Positions 51,658 through 61,537 of a stretch of DNA of 64,000 nucleotides are shown one piece after another (positions within the stretch are counted from its first letter, which is position 1; each line of letters opens with the position of its first letter). The stretch spans positions 62,001 to 126,000 of the forward strand of contig CAYGUX010000002.1 of NCBI GenBank assembly GCA_964353175.1. Reading direction: 5' to 3'. Under the pieces are notes generated by a model. It searched no databases and was not told the DNA's origin. It saw only the letters and a list, made by a program, of their open reading frames with translations. The stretch is from JAIYCX01 sp964353175 (GTDB lineage Bacteria > Bdellovibrionota_C > UBA2361 > SZUA-149 > DAOLCO01). The position numbers and the translations under genes are program-made.

Positions 51658-52983
51658 ATGAATGTTGGTGTAATTGGTACTGGCTACGTAGGTTTAGTTG
51701 CAGGGACGTGTTTTGCAGAAAGTGGTAATGATGTTGTATGTGCGGATGTGAACGAGGAAAAAATTGCTATGCTCAACAAAGGGCAAATTCCTATTTATGA
51801 GCCTGGCTTAGAACAAATGATCGAAGCAAATGCCCAGGCAGGTAGGCTTAGTTTCACCACTGATATTATTCAGTGTATTCAAGGTTCAGAAGTAATTTTT
51901 ATAGCAGTCGGTACACCACAGGATACAGATGGTTCTGCTGATTTAAAATATGTTCTCCAAGTTGCTGAGCAAATCGGTAAATGTATGAACGGCCCGAAAA
52001 TTGTAGTTAATAAGTCAACAGTACCTGTTGGTACAGCGGACTTAGTTAAGGCAGAGATTGCTAAACATACTAATATGCAGTTTGATGTGGTTTCAAATCC
52101 AGAGTTCTTAAAGGAAGGATCGGCGATTGATGATTTCATGAAGCCTGATAGAGTCGTTATCGGAACTTCTAGTGTTGAGGCCGCAGAAATTATGAGAGAG
52201 CTGTATTCTCCGTTCGTTAGAACTGACAATCCTATCCTGGTCATGGATAATAAGAGTGCGGAAGTTACTAAGTATGCAGCGAACTCATTGTTAGCAACTA
52301 AGATTACTTTTATGAATGAGATCGCTAATCTGTGTGAGCAAGTAGGGGCAGATGTGTCTCAGGTTAGAAAGGGAGTTGGAACTGACGAACGAATCGGCCC
52401 TAGTTTTCTTTTTCCAGGAGTGGGTTACGGTGGATCTTGTTTCCCTAAAGATGTTAGAGCTCTAATCCGAACTGGGCAAGAGAATGATGTCGAAATGAGC
52501 GTTATAAAGTCAGTTGACTTAGCCAATGATGAACAGAAAAAAAGATTAACGAAGAAAGTTGTTGGGCATTTTGGGGAAGCAAATATTAAAGGAAAAACTT
52601 TTGCGGTATGGGGCTTGGCATTCAAACCTAAAACAGATGATATGCGAGAAGCACCAAGTTTAACTTTGATTAACGACCTAGTAAAGATGGGAGCTAGCGT
52701 TAAAGCTTTTGACCCTGAAGCGATGTCCGTTGCTAAAAAGATGTTAAATGCTCAAGGAGCTTCCGTAAGTTTTTCAGAGACTAGTTATGATGCCTTGGAA
52801 GGGGCGGATGCGCTTATCATCGTTACTGAGTGGAATGAATTCCGACGACCAAACTTTACAAAGATGAATCAGAGTTTAAAAACTCCTATAATCTTTGATG
52901 GTAGAAATCTTTTTGAACCTTCGAAAATGTCTAGGTTAGGATTTACTTATTATTCTATTGGAAGACCTGTATCAGGAGCATAA
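51658..52983 (+). CDS. ugd: UDP-glucose 6-dehydrogenase
   Basis: 441 aa, a normal-length enzyme oxidising UDP-glucose to UDP-glucuronate with two NAD+. The Rossmann start GVIGTGYVGLVAGTCFAESG, the STVPVGT loop, NPEFLKEGSAIDDFMKPDR, and the catalytic Cys in VGYGGSCFPKDVRAL are intact, as is the C-terminal GLAFKPKTDDMREAPS. The last base of its stop overlaps the start of the decarboxylase gene (TAATG). A 198-base gap precedes it (51460-51657) with no gene seen, so it may have its own promoter. Confidence 0.96.
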   Translation: MNVGVIGTGYVGLVAGTCFAESGNDVVCADVNEEKIAMLNKGQIPIYEPGLEQMIEANAQAGRLSFTTDIIQCIQGSEVIFIAVGTPQDTDGSADLKYVLQVAEQIGKCMNGPKIVVNKSTVPVGTADLVKAEIAKHTNMQFDVVSNPEFLKEGSAIDDFMKPDRVVIGTSSVEAAEIMRELYSPFVRTDNPILVMDNKSAEVTKYAANSLLATKITFMNEIANLCEQVGADVSQVRKGVGTDERIGPSFLFPGVGYGGSCFPKDVRALIRTGQENDVEMSVIKSVDLANDEQKKRLTKKVVGHFGEANIKGKTFAVWGLAFKPKTDDMREAPSLTLINDLVKMGASVKAFDPEAMSVAKKMLNAQGASVSFSETSYDALEGADALIIVTEWNEFRRPNFTKMNQSLKTPIIFDGRNLFEPSKMSRLGFTYYSIGRPVSGA

Positions 52984-53927
52984 TGAAACGTATTTTGATT
53001 ACTGGGGGAGCTGGATTTATTGGGTCTCACCTTTGTGAAACTCTTTTAGCTGAAGGCAATGAAGTTATTTGTTTAGATAACTTTTTTACTGGTCGAAGGG
53101 TAAACGTATCTCATTTATTAAGTTCTCCTAAGTTTGAACTTGTAAGACATGATGTAATTGAACCCATTCTTTTAGAAGTTGATCAAGTATATCATATGGC
53201 TTGTCCTGCTTCACCTGTCCATTATCAGCATAATCCTGTTAAGACTATCAAGACTAGCGTAATGGGCACAATTAACATGCTTGGACTGGCTAAAAGAGTA
53301 GGTGCAAGAATACTTTTAGCTTCTACATCAGAAGTTTACGGAGATCCAAAAGAGCATCCACAAAAGGAAGGTTATTGGGGGAATGTAAATCCAATTGGAA
53401 TTCGAAGTTGTTATGATGAAGGTAAACGAGTCGCAGAAACTTTAATGATGGACTATCATCGTCAAAATAACGTCGATACTAAAATCATTAGAATTTTTAA
53501 TACTTATGGACCAAGGATGTTGTTTGATGACGGAAGGGTCGTTTCTAATTTTATAATTCAAGCATTGACCGGAAAGCCTCTTACTATATACGGCGATGGC
53601 TCTCAGACTAGATCATTTTGTTTTGTAGATGATTTGGTAAATGGAATTATCTCTATGATGAATTCTGAGAACTTTATCGGCCCAGTGAATCTTGGTAACC
53701 CAATGGAGTTAACTGTTCGTGAGTTGGCAGAAAGAATTATCGAAATGACCGGCTCTAGTTCTGCAATTGAAGCAAAACCACTTCCCAAGGATGATCCCAC
53801 TAGAAGGAAACCTGATATCTCATTGGCTAATGATAAGTTATCATGGGAACCCAATGTCACATTAGAAGAAGGGCTTAGAGCGACTATTAAGAACTTCAAG
53901 GAACGTCTTGATTCAGCCCAAAATTAG
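52983..53927 (+). CDS. uxs: UDP-glucuronate decarboxylase (UDP-xylose synthase)
   Basis: 314 aa extended SDR enzyme. It has the NAD site ITGGAGFIGSHL, the active-site set S/T-Y-x3-K seen as STSEVYGDP and SCYDEGKR, and the Uxs-typical SPVHYQHNPVKTIKTSVMGT and FNTYGPRM segments. It decarboxylates UDP-glucuronate, the product of the upstream Ugd, to UDP-xylose. The pair therefore supplies UDP-xylose (and UDP-glucuronate) to the glycosyltransferases upstream. Confidence 0.94.
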   Translation: MKRILITGGAGFIGSHLCETLLAEGNEVICLDNFFTGRRVNVSHLLSSPKFELVRHDVIEPILLEVDQVYHMACPASPVHYQHNPVKTIKTSVMGTINMLGLAKRVGARILLASTSEVYGDPKEHPQKEGYWGNVNPIGIRSCYDEGKRVAETLMMDYHRQNNVDTKIIRIFNTYGPRMLFDDGRVVSNFIIQALTGKPLTIYGDGSQTRSFCFVDDLVNGIISMMNSENFIGPVNLGNPMELTVRELAERIIEMTGSSSAIEAKPLPKDDPTRRKPDISLANDKLSWEPNVTLEEGLRATIKNFKERLDSAQN

Positions 53928-53987
53928 AGCCCAACATATACTAGCCATATTTAAATCGGCTAAAAAGAAAGGGTCTTGGTAAATCGG

Positions 53988-55790
53988 ATGGATCAGTCTC
54001 ACATAAGAAATTTTTCTATAATAGCCCATATTGATCATGGGAAATCTACGCTTGCCGATAGAATCTTGGATGTTACAAATGCTGTAACTGCACGAGAGAA
54101 GGTCGCTCAGATGCTCGATAGTATGGATATCGAAAGAGAGAGAGGGATTACTGTAAAATCTCGTTCGGTGCGCCTATACTATACTTCCCAAGTTAATGGC
54201 GAGTTATATCAAATTAATTTAATTGATACTCCTGGCCATGTTGACTTTCACTATGAAGTATCTAGAAGTTTAGCCGCATGTGAGGGCGCATTGCTTGTAG
54301 TTGATGCCTCTCAGGGAGTGGAAGCTCAGACTGTTGCTCATGTTTATACGGCTATTGCTGGAGATTTAGAAATTGTTCCAGTACTTAACAAGGCAGACTT
54401 ACCTCACTCTGATCCTGAAAGAGTTCGACAAGAAATAGAAGAAATAATTGGACTAGATGCCTCTAAGTCTTTAATCGTGAGTGGGAAGACGGGTCAGGGT
54501 GTTTTAGAGCTGATGGAGTCATTGATTGAGCTTGTACCTCCACCTAAGGGCGATCCTAATGCACCTTTAAAGGCATTGCTTTTTGATAGTTGGTTTGATC
54601 CATATCAGGGAGTAGTGGTTCAGGTGCGAATCTTAGACGGTAGTTTAAAGAAGGGAACGAAGATCAAGTTTATGCAGACTGGTGCGGTACATGAAGTGGA
54701 TACTATCGGTATTTATGATCCATTTCCCAAGTCCGTTAAAGAATTAGCAACGGGGGAAGTTGGATTTATTTCAGCTAGTATTAAAACTATTGCTGATGCT
54801 AAGGTTGGAGACACTATTACTGATTTCCACAATCCAACCAAAGAAGCTTTGCCAGGATTTGAAGAAGTGAAACCATTTGTTTTTAGTGGCCTGTATCCAA
54901 CAAGCCCTGAAGACTATCAACCTCTTAGGGATGCCTTAGAGAAATTGCAGTTAAATGATGCTGCAGTGAGTTTTGAGCCTGAAACATCCGCAGCCTTAGG
55001 GTTTGGATTTAGGGTTGGTTATCTTGGACTCCTACATATGGAGATAGTTCAAGAGAGGTTGGAAAGAGAATTTGAATTAGATTTAATTACGACAGCACCA
55101 ACCGTAGTTTATCAGATTCTATCCAAAAAAGGAGAGACTATTTTAGTCGATAATCCAGCTAACTTCCCAGCAACAGGTGACATTGAGAAGGTGTTTGAAC
55201 CAATGGTGCTTGGCACTATCCATATTGTAAAGGATTATCTCGGAGCAGTTCTTGCGTTATGTGAAGATAAGCGTGGCATCCAGAAAACTTTAGATTTTCA
55301 TTCGGGTAATCGCGTGAGAGTAGAATACTATTTGCCTTTAAATGAAATAGTTATAGATTTTTACGACAAATTAAAATCCATTACGAAAGGGTATGGATCG
55401 TTTGATTATGAAATGGAGGATTACCGAGAGGCTGATTTAGTTAAGTTAGAATTAAAGATCAATGGTGATCCGGTAGATGCTTTAAGTGCGATCGTTCATA
55501 GAGAAAACTCGGCATACTACGGAAGGAAACTTACTGAAAAAATGAAAGATCTAATAGATCGTCATATGTTTGAAGTAGCGATTCAGGCATCAATCGGAAG
55601 CAAGGTAATCGCTCGATCTACAGTGAAGGCTCTTAGGAAAAATGTAACTGCTAAATGTTATGGCGGCGACATTACAAGAAAGAAAAAACTACTTGAGAAG
55701 CAAAAAGAAGGTAAAAAACGGATGAAACAAGTTGGTTCCGTCCGCATTCCTCAGGATGCCTTTTTAGCAGCACTTAAACTAGATAAGTAG
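53988..55790 (+). CDS. lepA: Translation elongation factor 4 (LepA)
   Basis: This ribosome-bound GTPase is 600 aa from ATG 53988. A TTG at 53976 would add four residues that are not part of the family N-terminus, so the ATG is preferred (HIRNFSIIAHIDHGKSTLADRI). G-motifs: AHIDHGKST, DTPGHVDF and NKADLP; GITVKS marks switch I. The LepA-specific C-terminal domain is present (SKVIARSTVKALRKNVTAKC, then GGDITRKKKLLEKQKEGKKRMK). LipB starts immediately after the stop. Confidence 0.97.
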   Translation: MDQSHIRNFSIIAHIDHGKSTLADRILDVTNAVTAREKVAQMLDSMDIERERGITVKSRSVRLYYTSQVNGELYQINLIDTPGHVDFHYEVSRSLAACEGALLVVDASQGVEAQTVAHVYTAIAGDLEIVPVLNKADLPHSDPERVRQEIEEIIGLDASKSLIVSGKTGQGVLELMESLIELVPPPKGDPNAPLKALLFDSWFDPYQGVVVQVRILDGSLKKGTKIKFMQTGAVHEVDTIGIYDPFPKSVKELATGEVGFISASIKTIADAKVGDTITDFHNPTKEALPGFEEVKPFVFSGLYPTSPEDYQPLRDALEKLQLNDAAVSFEPETSAALGFGFRVGYLGLLHMEIVQERLEREFELDLITTAPTVVYQILSKKGETILVDNPANFPATGDIEKVFEPMVLGTIHIVKDYLGAVLALCEDKRGIQKTLDFHSGNRVRVEYYLPLNEIVIDFYDKLKSITKGYGSFDYEMEDYREADLVKLELKINGDPVDALSAIVHRENSAYYGRKLTEKMKDLIDRHMFEVAIQASIGSKVIARSTVKALRKNVTAKCYGGDITRKKKLLEKQKEGKKRMKQVGSVRIPQDAFLAALKLDK

Positions 55791-56468
55791 ATGTTTAGTT
55801 TCTATCTTTCTCAGATAGAGTTAGAGGAACTAAATAAAAGGACACTTGAAGTTTATCATCCACTAGTTTTAAGTGGAGCTGATGACCATTTAATTTACTG
55901 CGAACACCCAACAACTATTTCTTTAGGCAAAAACTTTAGAGGTTTTAAAAAAGAAGAGCTATCTCTAGATGATTGGAGAAAAAAAGGTTTTTCAGTTGTT
56001 CAGTGTGATAGAGGTGGACAGGCCACATATCATGGCCCAGGGCATCTAATGATTTATCCCGTGATTAATCTTAGAAAGAGAGGATTGGGTGTTAAGAAGT
56101 TTGTTGATATCTTTTTGGAGTCCATACAAGACTCTTTAAAGTCCGTTGGCATTCCTACATTTATAGACAGAGAAAGACTTGGTTTATGGGTGAGTTTAGA
56201 ACCATTGGGAAATTTTAAAATAGTCTCATTAGGTGTTAGAGTGGATAGGGGAATTACTAGGCATGGCGCTAGTTTATATGTAGATGGGGACTTGGAGCCC
56301 TTTAACTGCTTCTCCCCTTGTGGTGACTCTAGTACGAGACCCATAAATATAAAAAAAATACATGAAAATAGCGACTTATTGCTACAAGGCATGGATTTTT
56401 CCCTATTTAAGTATATATTAATGGAACAAATTAGTAATAACCTAAGAAGCGCATTAGTAAATTCATAA
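55791..56468 (+). CDS. lipB: Octanoyl-[acyl-carrier-protein]:protein N-octanoyltransferase
   Basis: 225 aa. It moves octanoate from ACP to lipoyl domains. The substrate site GGQATYHGPGHLMIYPVI, the catalytic Lys in FKIVSLGVRV and the catalytic Cys in FNCFSPCG are all present, along with HGASLYVDGDLEPF. The end of the family motif ('GVTSL') is not conserved. The gene begins right after the lepA stop with no gap, so it depends on lepA transcription. LipA is not in the window. Confidence 0.93.
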   Translation: MFSFYLSQIELEELNKRTLEVYHPLVLSGADDHLIYCEHPTTISLGKNFRGFKKEELSLDDWRKKGFSVVQCDRGGQATYHGPGHLMIYPVINLRKRGLGVKKFVDIFLESIQDSLKSVGIPTFIDRERLGLWVSLEPLGNFKIVSLGVRVDRGITRHGASLYVDGDLEPFNCFSPCGDSSTRPINIKKIHENSDLLLQGMDFSLFKYILMEQISNNLRSALVNS

Positions 56469-56477
56469 TAAAGCTAT

Positions 56478-57911
56478 ATGAACAAATTACCAGTTCTTAA
56501 TTCTAACGATACTCAATCGGATGACAAGTTCCATGAGGAGTGTGCAGTCGTTGGAATGATTAATGTGCCAGAGGCATCTAATTTCTGTTACTTGGGTTTA
56601 TATGCACTTCAGCATAGAGGTCAGGAAGGAGCGGGGATAGTGACTAGTGATGGTCAGACAATGTTTGCACATAAAGGTATGGGGCTAGTTGCTGATGTTT
56701 TCTCAGCTGAGACCCTTGCAACTTTAACCGGCTCATCCGCGGTGGGGCATACTAGATATGCAACTTTTGGATCAAAGGATTGGGCTAATTTACAACCATT
56801 CGTTGCAAATTTTGCAGATAATTCATTTGCGGTGGCTCATAATGGGAATCTCATTAATGCAGCAGAATTAAGAGATGAATTAGAAGAGTCAGGGTCTATA
56901 TTCTCTTCGAGTTCTGATACGGAAGTAGTTTTACACAGAATCGCAAAAGTACCGAGACAAAATACTCTTTTGGAAAGAGTCGCGGAAGCATTGAAGCCAG
57001 TAAAGGGTGCGTTCTCATTAGCAGTTTTAAGTCATAAGTCATTAATTGCGGTTAGAGATCCCTATGGGATTAGGCCACTTTCTTTAGCTAAACTTGGTGA
57101 TGGTTATATGGTAGCATCTGAAACCTGTGCTTTTGATTTAGTAGGAGCTGAGTTTATTAGAGATATAGAACCTGGAGAGATTCTTCATATTTCTCAAGAG
57201 GGTAATTTAACCTCTGACTTTTCATTAAAAGGTAAGGAAAAGGCATTTTGTGTGTTTGAATACGTATATTTTGCGAGACCTGATTCCTCTCTACAAGGGA
57301 AGAATGTTTATAATGTTAGAAAGAATCTTGGTAAAGAGTTAGCGAAAGAACATGCGGTTGAAGCTGATATTGTCATTCCTGTACCTGACTCAGGTGTGCC
57401 TGCCGCAGTAGGTTTTGCTCAAGCAGCTGGTTTGCCTTTAGAGATGGGATTAATTCGAAATCATTATGTTGGTAGAACGTTTATTGAACCTAAACAATCT
57501 ATTCGAGATTTTGGAGTTAAAGTAAAGTTGAATGCTAACCCTGATGTATTGGCTGGTCAGAGATTGGTTGTTGTCGATGATTCTGTAGTCAGAGGAACTA
57601 CCAGTCGAAAATTGGTAGCTATGTTAAGGGCTGCTGGTGCAAAAGAAATTCATTTTAGAATTTCAAGCCCGCCTACCATTAATTCTTGTTTCTATGGAAT
57701 TGATACTCCTTCACAAGAAGAACTTATAGCCGCTACTCATAGCCTAGAAGAGATGAGAGAATATATCGGGGCAGATAGTCTTGCTTATTTAAGTATAGAA
57801 GGAATGTATCGGGCTGTGGGAGCAAGTAGAGATCTACATTGCGATGCTTGTTTTAGTTCGAATTATAAGCTTGGGATACCTGCTTCGTGTGGAAGTGGGG
57901 GATGTTGTTAG
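56478..57911 (+). CDS. purF: Amidophosphoribosyltransferase
   Basis: 477 aa. It makes phosphoribosylamine from PRPP and glutamine, the first step of purine synthesis. A ~21-residue propeptide precedes the nucleophile Cys22 (EECAVVGM), as in the B. subtilis type that is self-processed. The glutaminase motif YALQHRGQEGAGI and the PRPP loop VVVDDSVVRGTTSRK are intact. Cysteines at AFCVFEYVY, NSCFYGID and DLHCDACF match the four ligands of the [4Fe-4S] cluster of that type. It lies 9 bases after lipB. Confidence 0.96.
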   Translation: MNKLPVLNSNDTQSDDKFHEECAVVGMINVPEASNFCYLGLYALQHRGQEGAGIVTSDGQTMFAHKGMGLVADVFSAETLATLTGSSAVGHTRYATFGSKDWANLQPFVANFADNSFAVAHNGNLINAAELRDELEESGSIFSSSSDTEVVLHRIAKVPRQNTLLERVAEALKPVKGAFSLAVLSHKSLIAVRDPYGIRPLSLAKLGDGYMVASETCAFDLVGAEFIRDIEPGEILHISQEGNLTSDFSLKGKEKAFCVFEYVYFARPDSSLQGKNVYNVRKNLGKELAKEHAVEADIVIPVPDSGVPAAVGFAQAAGLPLEMGLIRNHYVGRTFIEPKQSIRDFGVKVKLNANPDVLAGQRLVVVDDSVVRGTTSRKLVAMLRAAGAKEIHFRISSPPTINSCFYGIDTPSQEELIAATHSLEEMREYIGADSLAYLSIEGMYRAVGASRDLHCDACFSSNYKLGIPASCGSGGCC

Positions 57912-57913
57912 GC

Positions 57914-57947
57914 TTCTACCCCATTTGTCTTGCTAAATGAGGTAGAA
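57914..57947. terminator. Bidirectional terminator between convergent purF and sdhB
   Basis: TTCTACCCCATTT and AAATGAGGTAGAA pair over 13 positions with one mismatch around an 8-base loop, with A/T runs on both sides. It fills the 44-base gap between two convergent stop codons and can act in both directions. Confidence 0.7.
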
Positions 57948-57955
57948 AATACACT

Positions 57956-58699
57956 TTACTCAATGATCTGCGCTTTGAGATAGTCTCTATTTAAACGCGC
58001 TATGAATCTTATACTAATACCTTTAGGGCAAACTGCTTCACATTCTGCTTGATTAGTGCAAGATCCAAATCCTTCTTGATCCATCTGATCAACCATTGCT
58101 TTGGCTCTTTTATATCTTTCTGCTTGTCCTTGGGGTAGTAGTCCTAAGTGAGTTACTTTTGCTGCGGTAAACAACATAGCTGATCCATTCTTACAAGAAG
58201 CTACGCATGCCCCACATCCAATGCACTGAGCAGCATCCATAGATAGATCTCCCTCAGCCTTTGGAATTGGTAGAGTATTCCCATCGGGAGCAGATCCTGT
58301 TCTAGCTGAAATATATCCCCCAGCTTGTATAATTCTATCGAATGAGCTTCTATCTACTACTAAATCCTTTATTACAGGGAAGGCACTTGCTCTAAATGGT
58401 TCGATAATTATAGTGTCTCCATCTTCAAAGGATCGCATGTGCAGTTGGCAAGTTGTAGTCTTGTCGTTAGGCCCATGAGCTTCTCCATTAATCATTAATG
58501 AACATGTTCCACAAATTCCTTCGAGACAGTCACATTCAAATGATACTGGAGTGTCGCCACTCTCTTCCAATTTAATATTTAGTGTGTCAAGCATCTCAAT
58601 GAATGACATGTCTGGGCTTATGTCACTTGCTCTATAAACTTTAAATGATCCTTCGTCGTTTGCTCCGTCTTGTCTCCAAACATGCAATGTAAAGTCCAT
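57956..58699 (-). CDS. sdhB: Succinate dehydrogenase/fumarate reductase iron-sulfur subunit
   Basis: 247 aa. It carries the three Fe-S centres that pass electrons from the flavin to the membrane. The [2Fe-2S] cysteines are in CDCLEGICGTCSLMI, the [4Fe-4S] motif is CIGCGACVASC and the [3Fe-4S] motif starts CTNQAECEAVCP. It is last in the sdhC-sdhA-sdhB operon, 17 bases after sdhA. The GSAMLFTAAKVTHLGLLPQG stretch is typical of the Bacteroidota/chlamydial/delta-type complex. Confidence 0.95.
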   Translation of the reverse strand: MDFTLHVWRQDGANDEGSFKVYRASDISPDMSFIEMLDTLNIKLEESGDTPVSFECDCLEGICGTCSLMINGEAHGPNDKTTTCQLHMRSFEDGDTIIIEPFRASAFPVIKDLVVDRSSFDRIIQAGGYISARTGSAPDGNTLPIPKAEGDLSMDAAQCIGCGACVASCKNGSAMLFTAAKVTHLGLLPQGQAERYKRAKAMVDQMDQEGFGSCTNQAECEAVCPKGISIRFIARLNRDYLKAQIIE

Positions 58700-58716
58700 T
58701 GGTATATCCTTATAAA

Positions 58717-60630
58717 TTATTTGTAGCTTCTTTGAGATAGCGTTACGTTTTCAAATTTTAAATCTTCCTTGTGGAGGGTAGGCGGTGTATTGTAACCATT
58801 ATACTCCCAAGCACTAACAAAGCAGAAGTTCTCATCATCTCTTTTTGCTTCGCCTTCTTCGGTCTGGCTTTCTACTCTGAAATGTCCTCCGCAGGATTCC
58901 GATCTAGTGAGAGCGTCTTTGCAGAGCAGTTCTCCAAATTCAAGAAAGTCTGCGACTCTTCCAGCCCTTTCTAATGCTTGATTTAGACCTTCGTTAGTGC
59001 CAGATACCGTTACATTGTTCCAAAATTCTTCCCTCAGCTCTGGAATCAGATTTAAGGCTTCTTTTAGTCCAGCTTCAGTTCTCGACATACCGCATTTTTC
59101 CCACATTATCTTTCCGAGCTCTCTATGGAATACGTCCGCTGATTTTTTACCTTTAATTGAAAGTAACTTTTGAATTTGGGCGGTGCTATTCTTAATTGCT
59201 TCCTTTGCTTCGGGGGCATCATCAGCTAAAGGCTTTAGCTTTTCTGATCCAAAATAGTTTCCAATTGTGTATGGAAGAACGAAGTATCCATCACCAAGGC
59301 CTTGCATTAGTGCGCTTGCTCCTAAGCGATTAGCCCCATGGTCAGAAAAGTTTGCTTCCCCAATTACGAATAACCCAGGTAGGTTACTCATTAAGTTGTA
59401 ATCGACCCAAAGTCCTCCCATCGTATAGTGGGGGGCAGGGAAAATCCTCATAGGCACTTCATATGGATTTTCATTTGTAATTTGTCGGTACATATCAAAA
59501 AGATTGCCATACCTTTGTTCGATCACATCTTTTCCGAGTCTCTTGATCGCATCCTTAAAGTCTAGATAAACTCCCTGTCCTGTAGGGCCAACTCCACGCC
59601 CTTCATCGCAGACTTCTTTAGCGCTTCTTGAAGCTATATCTCTTGGCGCTAGGTTACCAAAGCTAGGGTATTTTCTCTCAAGATAATAGTCTCTTTCATT
59701 CTCAGGGATGTTCGCGGCTTTTCGTTTGTCTCCGGCTTCTTTAGGAACCCAGATTCGGCCATCATTTCTTAATGACTCACTCATTAGAGTTAGTTTAGCT
59801 TGGCTATCTCCGTGTGTGGGAATACAAGTTGGGTGAATTTGTGTATAGCAAGGGTTAGCAAAGAATGCGCCCTTTTTATATGCTCTGTATGTAGCAGTAA
59901 CATTACAGCCCTTAGCATTCGTGCTCAGATAAAATACATTGGAATATCCACCGCTAGCTAGAACTACAGCGTCAGCAAGGTGTGTTTGTAGTTTCCCGGT
60001 AACTAGATTTCTAGTTACTATTCCTCTTGCTTTGCCATCGATAACTATTAGATCAAGCATCTCTTGTCTTGTGTGTAATCTAATCGTACCTTCTCCTACT
60101 TGTTTACTAAGTGCGCTATAAGCGCCTAATAGTAGCTGCTGCCCTGTTTGTCCTCTTGCGTAGAAGGTCCTAGAAACTTGAGCTCCCCCAAAAGATCTAT
60201 TCGCGAGGTATCCACCATACTCTCTCGCGAATGGAACTCCCTGGGCGACGCATTGGTCAATAATATTGCCACTAACTTCAGCGAGCCTATGTACGTTAGC
60301 TTCTCTTGATCGGAAATCACCCCCTTTAATCGTGTCATAGAATAATCTAAAGACACTGTCGCCATCATTCTGGTAGTTTTTGGAAGCGTTTATGCCTCCT
60401 TGTGCAGCAATACTATGTGCTCTCCTAGGAGAGTCATGGAAACAAAAACTATCTACTTTGTACCCAAGTTCTGCTAGGGTTGCTGATGCGGATGCTCCAG
60501 CTAATCCAGTCCCAACTACAATTACTCGAAACTTTCTTTTATTAGAAGGGTTAACAAGTTTGTTCTGAAATTTATGGTTGGTCCATTTTTGGTCCAGTGG
60601 TCCAGAGGGTATTTTAGAGTCTAAAGTCAT
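58717..60630 (-). CDS. sdhA: Succinate dehydrogenase/fumarate reductase flavoprotein subunit
   Basis: 637 aa from ATG 60630; the longer reading begins with TTG inside the sdhC stop region and is not preferred. It oxidises succinate at a covalently bound FAD. The flavin site GTGLAGASASATLAELG and the FAD-linking His in AHSIAAQGGINA are present, as are PAPHYTMGGLWVD and HGANRLGASALMQGLG. The lengthened form belongs to the type with one membrane subunit (B-type-like). It is the middle gene of sdhCAB. Confidence 0.96.
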   Translation of the reverse strand: MTLDSKIPSGPLDQKWTNHKFQNKLVNPSNKRKFRVIVVGTGLAGASASATLAELGYKVDSFCFHDSPRRAHSIAAQGGINASKNYQNDGDSVFRLFYDTIKGGDFRSREANVHRLAEVSGNIIDQCVAQGVPFAREYGGYLANRSFGGAQVSRTFYARGQTGQQLLLGAYSALSKQVGEGTIRLHTRQEMLDLIVIDGKARGIVTRNLVTGKLQTHLADAVVLASGGYSNVFYLSTNAKGCNVTATYRAYKKGAFFANPCYTQIHPTCIPTHGDSQAKLTLMSESLRNDGRIWVPKEAGDKRKAANIPENERDYYLERKYPSFGNLAPRDIASRSAKEVCDEGRGVGPTGQGVYLDFKDAIKRLGKDVIEQRYGNLFDMYRQITNENPYEVPMRIFPAPHYTMGGLWVDYNLMSNLPGLFVIGEANFSDHGANRLGASALMQGLGDGYFVLPYTIGNYFGSEKLKPLADDAPEAKEAIKNSTAQIQKLLSIKGKKSADVFHRELGKIMWEKCGMSRTEAGLKEALNLIPELREEFWNNVTVSGTNEGLNQALERAGRVADFLEFGELLCKDALTRSESCGGHFRVESQTEEGEAKRDDENFCFVSAWEYNGYNTPPTLHKEDLKFENVTLSQRSYK

Positions 60631-60649
60631 GATTGTACCTAAGTTACGA

Positions 60650-61345
60650 TTAGTTAAGAATTCCAAAGATTACTGAAAGTGGGATTGAGATATAGCCAAG
60701 CACTACCAGCGATGCTAGGGCAGTGGCTACCTTTTTTAAAGTTGGAGTTAAATTGGGTGAGTTTATTCCTATAGTTTGAAGCATACTCCAAAAGGCGTGC
60801 TTTAAGTGCAGTCCAAGAGCCAACATTGCAAATATGTAAAGATATGAGAATGGTCCATTCGAAAAGCCCGCGACTACCATTCTGTAAACATCGTGGTTGC
60901 CTTTCGCATCGATGAAATAGCTATAGTTGGGTTGAAGTTTTCCCAGAGTGAAATGTAGTAGGTGTATTAAGATGAAAATCAATACGATAATTCCTGATTC
61001 CAGCATGTAGAGCGAAGCTGGATCTGCTTTAACTGTTTTCATGTTCTTATATGTTTTGCCTCTCGCTTTTATATTCTGGCCTCTAAGAATGAAGGCGGTT
61101 CCAAAATGTAGGAAAAATGCTGAGAGTAGAATGATTCTAGCAACCCATAGTGGGCCTGGTATAGATTTTAAGAAGGCGGCGTAATCATTAAAAGCTTCAC
61201 TGCCAAGGAAGATTTGAAGATTCCCAAGTAGGTGCATTACGACGAATCCAATTAGCATTAGGCCGGTTAGAGCCATAATCACTTTTTTGCCAATGGAAGA
61301 TCCGTAGAATTTTAGGATGGGGTTGGATTTAGAACTAGATTGCAT
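60650..61345 (-). CDS. sdhC: Succinate dehydrogenase cytochrome b subunit, single-chain type
   Basis: 231 aa with five membrane helices. It has the start FYGSSIGKKVIMALTGLMLI and His residues in VMHLLGNLQIF, LHFGTAF, LIHLLHF and LHLKHAFWSML that suit two hemes b. This is the fused one-subunit anchor of B-type complexes; no sdhD is present. It reduces quinone, or menaquinone with fumarate in reverse. It is the first gene of the operon; the promoter must lie in 61346-61537, where no gene is seen. Confidence 0.93.
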   Translation of the reverse strand: MQSSSKSNPILKFYGSSIGKKVIMALTGLMLIGFVVMHLLGNLQIFLGSEAFNDYAAFLKSIPGPLWVARIILLSAFFLHFGTAFILRGQNIKARGKTYKNMKTVKADPASLYMLESGIIVLIFILIHLLHFTLGKLQPNYSYFIDAKGNHDVYRMVVAGFSNGPFSYLYIFAMLALGLHLKHAFWSMLQTIGINSPNLTPTLKKVATALASLVVLGYISIPLSVIFGILN

Positions 61346-61537
61346 TTTTGATAGGGATGATTTGATAATAATATATTTATAGAATACTTTGAGGACTTCT
61401 CTAAATTACTTGAAAGAATATAACGTATTGAAAATTAAATGTCATGCCAAGATTTAGTATAAGCGATGTTTTCTTGAAGAAAACTAGAGCAAGGTATCGT
61501 CCCTTGTCTTTGAGTGACTGATGATAGCGAGTTTGTA

